IMG/VR virus record: IMGVR_UViG_3300037485_001992
Span: 1-64,000 of that record
Reading direction: 5' to 3' (one strand)
DNA from: a virus
Length of the DNA: 64,000 bases
Below the pieces are notes generated by a model, which ran no database searches, was not told the DNA's origin, and saw only the letters and a list, made by a program, of their open reading frames with translations. Both the position numbers and the translations under genes were made by a program. Positions 40,243 through 47,915 of this stretch are shown here, one piece after another. How positions within the stretch are numbered: the stretch's first letter is position 1; the number at the start of each line of letters is the position of its first letter.

Positions 40243-41954
40243 CAGCGCCTCCCCGTTCGTCGAGATTGCGAGATGGCGTTACTCCTGCAGGAAAAATCTT
40301 TTTGTATCATCACACCCAGCTTCCGCCCCGCCGTGTCACCCTTCAGGTCGACCATCATCTCTTTCAAGATTGCTGTCACCTCTGCGTCTGTCTCATTGAG
40401 TGCAGACTTTGCTACGAGGGAAGCCCATTCAACAAGGATTTGGTGGTAGGGTGCGGGGAGAATCGGAATGCCTGTACCGAACCCGTACACCACCACATCT
40501 CCTACCGCCACATCGTAATCGTGATCATAAGCGTCAGGGTCATTCGTCGTGACGGCTGGCTTCTGCGCGATGGCAAAGGGTGAGCTGCCTGAGGCTCGCA
40601 AGGTGAGCTGGGCCGCGTTGGTCGAGGAGAGTTCGGTGATGGCTGGGAAGCCCGTTCCCACGTTCAAAGCAGGGTATTGGTAGAGCGTTGCGTTGCCCGC
40701 TCCACCCCACACTCCAGCAAGCGCAGAGATAAGCACCACGAGCGTGTTGGCGCCAGTCGGTATGCACTTGAGGGTTCCTGTGAGATTGGCGTCTGCCGTG
40801 GCTGCAAACGTGATTTTCGTGACGCGCCCGACCGTGAGTCCATGGGGAGCGGCGAGAGTCACATTCACCACAGGCTGCGTGAGGTACGTTCCGTTCGCTG
40901 CAGCTGCGAGGTTGATAGTGAACGTCGCCCCAGGAGGGCTCGGGTAGCGGTCGACGAATGTGGGGACGAGAGTGTCATCCACCCACGAGATGCTGTTTGC
41001 AGAGATGGCAGTCACGACCACCCGCCGAGTCGTCGTATCGACAGGAATCGTGTACTCGGGTGGGTCATAGAAGTTCGTATCATCAACAAGCGTATCGACA
41101 ATATTGTACGTGTCGCCTTCCGTCACATCGAGAGACGCTTCAATCGTGTCGCCCAGCGCGATACCTTCCACCGTATCAGTTGTCGTGATGGTGACGGTTT
41201 TCGTAGCCACCACATAGTCAACTTTCGACACGGCATACGAATAGCACTTCGTTATGGCCTGACCAAAGTATTCAGAAATCCCAATCGCTTTCCCAAGCGT
41301 GATAACTCTTTCGCCTAACGTATCGTCATACGTTCCTACGGCTTCATAAGGATAGACAGCTTTCACTTCGCCTGTCATGTAGTCGCAGATGCTCAGGAAG
41401 TTGAAATTTCGTTTCGCAAGGTTCGCTGCGAGGTACGTGTCATCCCTGTCCAAAGTGAGTTTGTCACCTTCAAAATCGAGGATGATTCCCTCAACCGCAG
41501 CCAGTGGTGGGATGGCTTCTGTCACCAGGTAACGCAGTTTGCTGGGGACGATGGGAGGTGGCGCGATGACAAGCTTGTTGCGAATTTGTGTCCACACCGA
41601 AGGCAACAACGTGCGGGCGCGCGGCGAGTCGTAACGCGACATACTCTGCGGGTCACGCCTGTCAATGGGGGTGTAGTTGAAAGGTTCGAAGCCTGTTTGC
41701 GGAGGGTTTGGAGCTTCAAGCTGCTCCACGCGCTTCCCCCAGAGATTCTTTGGGAGAGTGTAGCTTGAGAGTCCCGGGCTCACGATGAAATATTTCCACC
41801 GCGCGTAAAGACTGTCGTTGCTTTTGACGAGATGGTTGTAGCAATACTCGTAGCCAAAGTTGAGGCGCGAGAGGATCGCCCTGTCTGTCACTGGGTCAAC
41901 GTCGAATTCGAGCATCTGGTCTCGAACCTGCGCGACCATTTCATCCGTTCTCAT
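40242..41954 (-). CDS. putative head-tail adaptor (tail tubular A/gp4-like) with beta insertion, 570 aa
   Basis: ATG at 41954 follows AGGAG by about 7 nt. Residues 1-60 (MRTDEMVAQVRDQMLEF, then helices with an aromatic NFGYEYCYNHL) resemble the helical N-terminus of podovirus adaptor proteins. From residue 60 it is beta-rich with internal Thr/Val repeats. Its position between the head genes and the giant nozzle supports adaptor function. A terminator-like hairpin lies just upstream (41976-42009), separating head from tail genes. Confidence 0.58.
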   Translation of the reverse strand: MRTDEMVAQVRDQMLEFDVDPVTDRAILSRLNFGYEYCYNHLVKSNDSLYARWKYFIVSPGLSSYTLPKNLWGKRVEQLEAPNPPQTGFEPFNYTPIDRRDPQSMSRYDSPRARTLLPSVWTQIRNKLVIAPPPIVPSKLRYLVTEAIPPLAAVEGIILDFEGDKLTLDRDDTYLAANLAKRNFNFLSICDYMTGEVKAVYPYEAVGTYDDTLGERVITLGKAIGISEYFGQAITKCYSYAVSKVDYVVATKTVTITTTDTVEGIALGDTIEASLDVTEGDTYNIVDTLVDDTNFYDPPEYTIPVDTTTRRVVVTAISANSISWVDDTLVPTFVDRYPSPPGATFTINLAAAANGTYLTQPVVNVTLAAPHGLTVGRVTKITFAATADANLTGTLKCIPTGANTLVVLISALAGVWGGAGNATLYQYPALNVGTGFPAITELSSTNAAQLTLRASGSSPFAIAQKPAVTTNDPDAYDHDYDVAVGDVVVYGFGTGIPILPAPYHQILVEWASLVAKSALNETDAEVTAILKEMMVDLKGDTAGRKLGVMIQKDFSCRSNAISQSRRTGRR

Positions 41955-41975
41955 AAGTGTCTCCTAGAAATGAAG

Positions 41976-42009
41976 AAGCCTCCCAGACTCATGCGAATCT
42001 GGGAGGCTT
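41976..42009 (-). terminator. 12-bp hairpin between head and tail genes
   Basis: AAGCCTCCCAGA (41976-41987) and TCTGGGAGGCTT (41998-42009) pair perfectly over 12 bp with a 10-nt loop. On the minus strand a moderately T-rich CTTCATTTC follows. It probably acts as a partial terminator or mRNA-stabilising stem reducing tail relative to capsid gene expression. Confidence 0.6.
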
Positions 42010-42032
42010 GCCTGCACGATGGAATGCTGGAA

Positions 42033-42365
42033 TCAATACTTCTTGCCAGCCATTTTGCTCATCGCTGCAGGGACTGCGCCGCCACCGCCACCCGGTTCAA
42101 GACTCTCTTCTTCCGGGGTTTCAGCCCCGGCCAGAGGTTCGGCCTCCCCTTCGCTACCTGCGTCGAGGATAGCACGGACCTGGTCAAGTTTCGCCGGATC
42201 CACACTGTAACCTGCGGCTTGGAGAGCCTCAGCCAGAGGGTCTTGTTCCTCCATGCCTTCTTCCCCGAACATTGCATCAAAGTCCCCGGGACCGGGAGCA
42301 GGAGCCCCGGCTGGGTCAGCAGGCTTGTCGCCACCTGCAAGAAAACTGTCTAGGGCCTTCTTCAC
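42033..42365 (-). CDS. acidic proline/glycine-rich virion-operon protein, 110 aa
   Basis: ATG at 42365 lies 5-10 nt after AAAGGAG. The protein is disordered-looking: Pro/Ala/Gly-rich linkers around an acidic helical core (residues 30-75), ending SKMAGKKY. Located next to the putative decoration protein and major capsid gene, it may be a minor head protein or chaperone. No domain recognised. Confidence 0.55.
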   Translation of the reverse strand: MKKALDSFLAGGDKPADPAGAPAPGPGDFDAMFGEEGMEEQDPLAEALQAAGYSVDPAKLDQVRAILDAGSEGEAEPLAGAETPEEESLEPGGGGGAVPAAMSKMAGKKY

Positions 42366-42379
42366 GTTTCAGTCTCCTT

Positions 42380-43258
42380 TCAGACGTTGGGCGAATACCA
42401 GATGATGTCATCAATGGCGAGTCCAACGGGGTCATGGGTTGCAACGACATACGCTGCCTGGTGCATGACGCGCCCAGCAATTTGCATGTCGGTGACGGCT
42501 GCAGGAACGACGTAAGAACCAAACGGTCTTCCGTCAAGCTCAAGGAGCATGTTGCGAGACGTGCTGTCGTACTCAAACGTCACGACAAAGTCTCCCGTGG
42601 GGAGGATCTTTGTTGCAAGCAGAGTCGCTGTGGTCGATACGCTGTAAGAACGAATCGTACTCTCAGCAATCGTGAAGTGCACACCGGCTGCGTTCATCAC
42701 GGCAGTCGGGTCAACGCCGAGGGCTCCACCAATGACGCCAAACTCTGAAGAGCCGATGGTCTCAAGGGTAGAAGCGTTACGAGCGTAGGACACATGCACG
42801 CAGAGCTTCCACGAGCGGCTCATGGAGATGGGTGCGAGATTTCCTTGGTCAAGCAGGATTTGGGCTGCGTCGACCACGTCTGCCAGCTGCATCCTGAGGA
42901 TGCCTCGGGCGGCTGTGTCGAGGGTGGTGATTTCCGCGATTCCCGTGGTGGAAGCAGCGATGGCTGCAGCCGTCACTGAGCCAATCCGCAGACGGAAGGG
43001 GCTGTGCTTGAGCCAGTAGGCCACGGGAGTTGCGAGGTCGCCACCCGCAGAGGCAGCAACGAACTTCGCGATGCTGTGGGTCGTGGCGCCTGCGATGATG
43101 GCATCAGGAAACAGAAGCTCTTGCGAGAATCCTGTGCAGATGCCGTTGAAGGTTCCTGCGAGCATGTCACCCGCATAGGTCTGGCCACCCGTCGCATGGG
43201 TCATGTGCCTGTCCCATGCGTCGATGTCGCCTTGCTTGAAAAACAACTTTCTTGCCAT
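42380..43258 (-). CDS. putative capsid decoration protein, 292 aa
   Basis: ATG at 43258 (MARKLFFKQGD) follows AAGGAG by 10 nt; the 35 residues upstream of it look spurious. The protein is beta-rich, and residues 150-290 read like a concanavalin/LamG-type jelly roll (WKLCVHVSYARNAS..., FVVTFEYDSTSRNMLLELDG, IDDIIWY). Genes directly after the major capsid gene often encode decoration or head-fibre proteins. The lectin-like reading is by eye only. Confidence 0.55.
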   Translation of the reverse strand: MARKLFFKQGDIDAWDRHMTHATGGQTYAGDMLAGTFNGICTGFSQELLFPDAIIAGATTHSIAKFVAASAGGDLATPVAYWLKHSPFRLRIGSVTAAAIAASTTGIAEITTLDTAARGILRMQLADVVDAAQILLDQGNLAPISMSRSWKLCVHVSYARNASTLETIGSSEFGVIGGALGVDPTAVMNAAGVHFTIAESTIRSYSVSTTATLLATKILPTGDFVVTFEYDSTSRNMLLELDGRPFGSYVVPAAVTDMQIAGRVMHQAAYVVATHDPVGLAIDDIIWYSPNV

Positions 43259-43290
43259 GTTGCGTTTTCTCCTTTCTGTGTTGAGTTTTG

Positions 43291-44940
43291 TTACAACACA
43301 GACGTTTTGAAGTTCGTGATAACACCGCAACGCCGCAGACCCTTGACGCTCATCTCTCCGCAAACGGTCGCGTAAGCTTCATTGATGTTCACGCGCTGGC
43401 CGTTTTGGATGCTGAGAAATTCCTTCTGCCCACCGACTTCGACAGATTCAATCTTGCCGTCGTGGAGGGTGATTGCCTTGTTCGCAATCGTGAAGAGCCG
43501 GTCACGCCGCATGACGGAGTGAGCTTCCAGCTGGAATTTCTTTCCACCAAAAGAGATGTACTTCGCGCCATCTTCGCCCCGGATGCCCTGGCCTTCGGTG
43601 ATGCGCCGGTCATTTTCAGACAGGGCGACCATGTTGCTGTACGTGATGGGGTTCATGAGACACGTGGACCAGTCGGTCGCAATCTTGCGGTTACGGGAGT
43701 GGTGCTGAGCGAGAAATGCGTACAGGGTGTTGAACGTCATGTCCTTGCCGCCGTTGTCCTTGATGGTCGGGAGATACTGCATGACGGAAGCGCGGTTGAT
43801 GTTGTGAACCGTGTTGGAGCTGTTGAGCAGCAGAGTCTCAAGACCAGTCAAGATACCATCATTGATGGTGGAGATGTCCGTGGTGTTGGCCCATCCGATC
43901 CCGATCTGGAGTCGAGCAGCAGCCTGCGACTCAGCCACATACTGGGGATGGATGAGAGATGCGTAGTGAGCAGTCTCGCCACCAAGGATGAGGTTGAGGT
44001 CGTTGATCTGTGCGCCAAACACAGTATCCGTTGCGACGGCCAGATAGTCTGCGGAGCGGCCACGGAAGGGAGTCACAGTCACTGCGCCCGTACCAGAAGC
44101 AACCCACTCAGAGTCTTGCGAGAAGGCTCCATTGTCAGTTCCAACCGTGGTGGAGTAGCGGCCAGGCATACAGTGGATGGCGTCATCTTCTTGGTCGACT
44201 TTCACAACGCGGAATGCGTCAAAGGCGCGAGCCGTACCAGCGCCAGCATCTTCGAACGAGAAGGAGACGAAACGCACACGGCTGTTGGCCGCAGTCACTT
44301 CATCAGCGCCGTCGTCGTTGAGGTCTCTATCACCATAAATCACAGAGACCATCGAACCTTCGAGGAACCATGCAGCGCAGCCTGCGGAAGTCGTGGTGCT
44401 TCCAAGCTTAATCTTCATGGGGGTTGTCACGTCAGCGATGGTGAACGTGGCGCCAGCAGCAGTTTCAGCAGCGCCGAAACCAACGGGCACGCCTTGACGG
44501 CCCGTGCCGTCACCCATCATCTGTAACACCATGAAGGACTTCTGGAACATGTTCTTCATGAGAAATTCTTGCTTTGCATTCTCGATGTACGCTTGTGCCT
44601 GCGTCTTCGAGAGCTTCTGGTGGAAGCGTTCGAACTGGTAGGTGAAGGTCTGGTATTTAGGATAGACCTTGCCCAGAATGTTACGGGTCTTGTCCCCAGG
44701 CGAGAAGCGGCCAGACTGTTGGGCGATTCGTCCAAACGCGCCACCACCGGCATCCACATTGAGGGAATAGCGAACTTCCTGTCCCCAATCGGCGGAAGCG
44801 TGATCGATGACGGCTTCGAGAGAGTCCTCCACTTCAGCCCAAAGCGGATCAATTCCGTTCTCCTGAATAATCTTGAGCAACTCAGTCAAGGAAAAAGAAG
44901 TGCTATTGGGAAACACAACTGCTTGTGGTGAAACTACCAT
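43291..44940 (-). CDS. major capsid protein, 549 aa
   Basis: ATG at 44940 overlaps the end of the small upstream gene; GAGGTAAC lies about 8 nt before it. The size, position after portal and scaffold, and sequence character (long N-terminal helix, then alternating beta segments, WGQEVRYSLNVDAGGGAF, YPKYQTFTYQFERFHQ) fit the HK97-fold major capsid protein of podoviruses. An insertion of about 200 residues between the expected E-loop and P-domain parts makes it larger than typical (300-400 aa). A good promoter lies at 45176-45204. Confidence 0.75.
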   Translation of the reverse strand: MVVSPQAVVFPNSTSFSLTELLKIIQENGIDPLWAEVEDSLEAVIDHASADWGQEVRYSLNVDAGGGAFGRIAQQSGRFSPGDKTRNILGKVYPKYQTFTYQFERFHQKLSKTQAQAYIENAKQEFLMKNMFQKSFMVLQMMGDGTGRQGVPVGFGAAETAAGATFTIADVTTPMKIKLGSTTTSAGCAAWFLEGSMVSVIYGDRDLNDDGADEVTAANSRVRFVSFSFEDAGAGTARAFDAFRVVKVDQEDDAIHCMPGRYSTTVGTDNGAFSQDSEWVASGTGAVTVTPFRGRSADYLAVATDTVFGAQINDLNLILGGETAHYASLIHPQYVAESQAAARLQIGIGWANTTDISTINDGILTGLETLLLNSSNTVHNINRASVMQYLPTIKDNGGKDMTFNTLYAFLAQHHSRNRKIATDWSTCLMNPITYSNMVALSENDRRITEGQGIRGEDGAKYISFGGKKFQLEAHSVMRRDRLFTIANKAITLHDGKIESVEVGGQKEFLSIQNGQRVNINEAYATVCGEMSVKGLRRCGVITNFKTSVL

Positions 44941-45152
44941 TTCTTGTTACCTCTTGATTTTTGATTTGGTTTGCAACGCGACAGAGGACTATCACCGAAA
45001 GAAAATAACTCCCGACTCATCAGCCTCTTTCCGACCTGGGGAAAGAATTGCCGAGAAGTGTTCATCACCTCTTGCAGCCCTTGGTCAAAGCTCACCAAAG
45101 CAATGCTCCGACCGAAGTCGGATGATCGATTGATTGGGTGTTGCCTGTGCAT
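44934..45152 (-). CDS. hypothetical small protein before the capsid gene, 72 aa
   Basis: ATG at 45152 follows AAGGAG by 5 nt, an excellent site, and the stop overlaps the capsid ATG. Basic, Ser/Arg-rich with no obvious fold (MHRQHPINRSSDFG...). It might be a leader that couples translation to the capsid gene or a short head protein. It is the first gene after the divergent homing endonuclease. Confidence 0.55.
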   Translation of the reverse strand: MHRQHPINRSSDFGRSIALVSFDQGLQEVMNTSRQFFPQVGKRLMSRELFSFGDSPLSRCKPNQKSRGNKKW

Positions 45153-45175
45153 GGTTTCTCCTTGTCTCACAGATC

Positions 45176-45204
45176 ACTGTACCGAGTCGCGTTACTTTTT
45201 TCAA
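45176..45204 (-). promoter_or_regulatory. sigma70-type promoter of the capsid genes
   Basis: On the minus strand TTGAAA (45199-45204), 17-nt spacer, TACAGT (45176-45181; 4 of 6 to TATAAT). It lies 24 bp upstream of the 72-aa gene and restores capsid transcription after the plus-strand endonuclease interrupts the operon. Confidence 0.6.
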
Positions 45205-45221
45205 GGTCCCGTTCTTTTCGG

Positions 45222-45250
45222 TTGACAAGGGAAACGTGTTGCGATAACGC
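45222..45250 (+). promoter_or_regulatory. possible promoter of the homing endonuclease
   Basis: TTGACA at 45222-45227 on the plus strand; the best -10 candidates (GATAAC after 15 nt or TAACGC after 17 nt) are weak. It lies 25 bp upstream of the GTG start at 45275 and divergent from the capsid promoter. Confidence 0.35.
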
Positions 45251-45274
45251 TAAAATCGAGAAGGAAAGGTTGGT

Positions 45275-46771
45275 GTGCAAGTGTACAAGATTCATGAATG
45301 TTGGGAAGTTATTAGTGACAACTGTATGGTGGGTACGAAGCCCAGACGTCATTTTCACTTGAAATGCAAAGAGTGTGGCGCAGAAGTCTACCGTACCACG
45401 ACTCACATGAAGTCGAAACCCAATAGCCCATGCAAGTGTGTATCCCATAAGGGAATTACGGGGAGGAGGTTGGCAAAGTACACGTTTGAAACTAGGCAAG
45501 AAGTTAACGGGTGGCGCATCCTTCGTGAGACAAAAGATAAGTTTGGTCAAAGTGTTCTTGAGTGCGTCTGTACAACTTGTGATAAGTTGCAGCACAAACA
45601 GTACCACGAGATAGGGAAAATGGTGTGTCGTTGCCACTCACGAGAGAAGGCAGCTGCGACAACCCTTGCGAGGTACGGAGTAGACAATGCTTTCAAGCTT
45701 GCATCTATAAGAGACAAGCAACGCTCTCCTACAACGCAGAAGAAAGCAGAAGCCTCCCGTGTGAAGACGAACCTGGAACGGTTTGGCGTCACCAACTGGG
45801 CAAAGACTGACGCAGCAAGACTGCAGCGCCACAAGCAACACCTCCTCTACACGATTGCTGGTCAGCCGCTGATTGAGTGGTGCAAGACGCAGGATATTTC
45901 CTACACAGCCTCGTGCCGAGTTTTCAAGCTTTATGGGGAAGAGAAGTTTCTTGACTGGGCGAAGAATGTGAAGAACGGAAATTCCTCGCTTGAGATGTTC
46001 TTCATAAAGCACGTGCTCCCTGAAGCAACTCAGCACAACAAGCGTCTTCCTGGTGCGAACATTCGTCCCGATTTTAAACTATCGGACAAGATTTTCGTTG
46101 AGTGTGATGGTCTCTACTTCCACTCAGAAGTGAAGTACCCCGAGAAGAACTGGCACGCTGACCGAAGGAGGATTTACGAGTCTCTCGGGTACCGAGTTTA
46201 CATGTTTCGTGAGGACGAGATATTTTACAAACCAGAGATTGTGAGAAGCATCCTTGACGGAGCGTTAGGAAAGTCAAAGAAGATTGATGCACGGAAGTGT
46301 GTCTTGCGACGAGCGAAGAAGCCAGAGTCAAATGAGTTCCTCTTGAAGAACCATTTGATGGGGAAAGATGCACCCACCACACGAGCGGCGGTGCTTGAGT
46401 ACGAAGGAGAGGCCGTGGCAATAATGACAGTGAGGATGAAGGGTGGGGAGATGGAGATTGCCAGGTTCTGTCCGATGCTTGGCTGCAACATCCGTGGCGG
46501 ATTCTCCCGCCTTCTCTCGTACTGGAAGAAGAAGCTTCTTCCCCAGTCCATCATTTCTTTTTGCGACCTGCGCTACGGGGATGGCCACTCTTACGAGAAG
46601 CTTGGGTTTCACATGGAGAGCGAAGCGGTCTCGTTCAAGTGGACAAACGGGAGAGAAACTTTCCACCGCCTCCGTTGTGTGTCGCCTGTGGAGGCTAAGG
46701 AGAAAGGGTGGTTTCGGATTTGGGATGCAGGGCAACGCAAGTACAGGCTAGATATTGCTTTCGTACTTTAA
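45275..46771 (+). CDS. Vsr-like (EDxHD) homing endonuclease, 498 aa
   Basis: GTG at 45275 with AAAGG upstream. The N-terminus has zinc knuckles (CKECG, CVCTTC, CRCH); two NUMOD-like DNA-binding repeats follow (ARYGVDNAF and ERFGVTNWAK). Around residue 265 RPDFKLSDKIFVECDGLYFHSE has the Vsr/EDxHD nuclease signature. The C-terminal domain (IARFCPMLGCNIRGGFSRLL, FCDLRYGDG, YEKLGF) is the one often attached to phage homing endonucleases. It lies alone on the plus strand between scaffold and capsid genes and touches the scaffold stop tail-to-tail, as expected for a free-standing mobile gene. It ends AFVL, a partial match to the replication tail. Confidence 0.85.
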   Translation: MQVYKIHECWEVISDNCMVGTKPRRHFHLKCKECGAEVYRTTTHMKSKPNSPCKCVSHKGITGRRLAKYTFETRQEVNGWRILRETKDKFGQSVLECVCTTCDKLQHKQYHEIGKMVCRCHSREKAAATTLARYGVDNAFKLASIRDKQRSPTTQKKAEASRVKTNLERFGVTNWAKTDAARLQRHKQHLLYTIAGQPLIEWCKTQDISYTASCRVFKLYGEEKFLDWAKNVKNGNSSLEMFFIKHVLPEATQHNKRLPGANIRPDFKLSDKIFVECDGLYFHSEVKYPEKNWHADRRRIYESLGYRVYMFREDEIFYKPEIVRSILDGALGKSKKIDARKCVLRRAKKPESNEFLLKNHLMGKDAPTTRAAVLEYEGEAVAIMTVRMKGGEMEIARFCPMLGCNIRGGFSRLLSYWKKKLLPQSIISFCDLRYGDGHSYEKLGFHMESEAVSFKWTNGRETFHRLRCVSPVEAKEKGWFRIWDAGQRKYRLDIAFVL

Positions 46772-47877
46772 TTGCGGAGTTTCATTTTGCCTTGACCAAC
46801 CATATCACTGAATCGGTCAAAGACGCTTGCTGCCGTCACAGGTCCAGTCTGAACTGGTCCCTGTCTTGCGTTCGCCGCTGCGCTTGAAATTCCTCCACGT
46901 AATGCGTTTGTCGACTCGTTCTTCTTGTTCTCTAAAGCTCGTCCAGCCTCCCTCTTCATTTGCGAGGGACTTTTTGCGTGGACGGCAGGAGCCAAGAGAG
47001 CTTCGAGCCACTGACTCATTTCGCGGAACGTAACTTTCACCCCAGCGTCAAGTTTTGCCTTGGCCCGAGCAACAACAGATTCCATCGCAATCTTGACCGA
47101 CTCCCGATACTCGACCGGGATCTTTTTCGTCCAAGAATCGACTTCCTTGTTGCGCCACTGGTCGAACTTTGCCTTCTCTGTCTTTTGGGTCTGCTCCTCT
47201 TTCTCTTGGAGGAGTTTCGCCCTGTCTGCTTCCAAATCTTTGTTGCCTTGGATGATGCGCTGCGCCTCACGGACACGCATCTCTTTCTCGCGTTCGTCCT
47301 TGCTCATTTCCGCGAGTTTCTTGTAGTCCTGATAAGCTTCATAAACCCAATTAGCCATGACCTCTTCAGGTATGAGTTCTTCGCGCAGCAAGTTGAGGAG
47401 ACCCGCAGGGTCCTCCGTCTGCATCTTCAAAAAGTCCTGCGCGTACTGCAGGTCTTCCGTCACTGATGCTTTCCAGTCCTGAATCTCTTTGTATGCCTGG
47501 TAAAGCGCAGGAGCCGCTTCACCTTGCGCGATGACACGGTTGAGGTCTTTCTCCGTTTCGTATTTCTTCGCGACTTCTTGCCCAAGTACCTTACCCTTGA
47601 ACTCGTAAGGCTTGAACGCAGCCGGTGCTTCTGCAGGTTTCTCTCCACCCTCGGGTGCAAGCGCGTCAGGAGACAACTCGTCAGAAGCTTCATCTGTCTC
47701 TTCTGTTTCGTTTGTGCCTTCCGTCCCCTGTTCATCCGTCGTGCCAACATCCTCTTCATCGTCACCGAAGAATTGGTCACGGGCCGCGTCGAAGAAACCC
47801 TCTGCGGTCGTGGGCATCGTGGGTGCGCTCGTCCCTGCGTCTGCAGCTCCTGCCGGTGTCGTATCTGTCTCTGCCAT
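46768..47877 (-). CDS. capsid scaffolding protein, 369 aa
   Basis: ATG at 47877 follows AAGGAG by 8 nt. The N-terminal 80 residues are acidic and low-complexity (TEE/DE-rich). Residues 130-300 are long charged coiled coils (LAEMSKDEREKEMRVREAQ...), and the C-terminus is basic (VGQGKMKLRN), the classic scaffold plan with a capsid-binding tip. It sits between portal and capsid genes. The convergent homing endonuclease overlaps its stop by 4 nt. Confidence 0.75.
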   Translation of the reverse strand: MAETDTTPAGAADAGTSAPTMPTTAEGFFDAARDQFFGDDEEDVGTTDEQGTEGTNETEETDEASDELSPDALAPEGGEKPAEAPAAFKPYEFKGKVLGQEVAKKYETEKDLNRVIAQGEAAPALYQAYKEIQDWKASVTEDLQYAQDFLKMQTEDPAGLLNLLREELIPEEVMANWVYEAYQDYKKLAEMSKDEREKEMRVREAQRIIQGNKDLEADRAKLLQEKEEQTQKTEKAKFDQWRNKEVDSWTKKIPVEYRESVKIAMESVVARAKAKLDAGVKVTFREMSQWLEALLAPAVHAKSPSQMKREAGRALENKKNESTNALRGGISSAAANARQGPVQTGPVTAASVFDRFSDMVGQGKMKLRN

Positions 47878-47915
47878 TCGTCTAGCTCCTTGCTATGATT
47901 ATTACGTTACAGTAT

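Noticed and set aside
43288-44526. 412-aa open frame on the plus strand opposite the capsid gene
   Set aside because: Entirely antisense to the major capsid gene, no ribosome site, His/Arg/Val-rich shadow composition.
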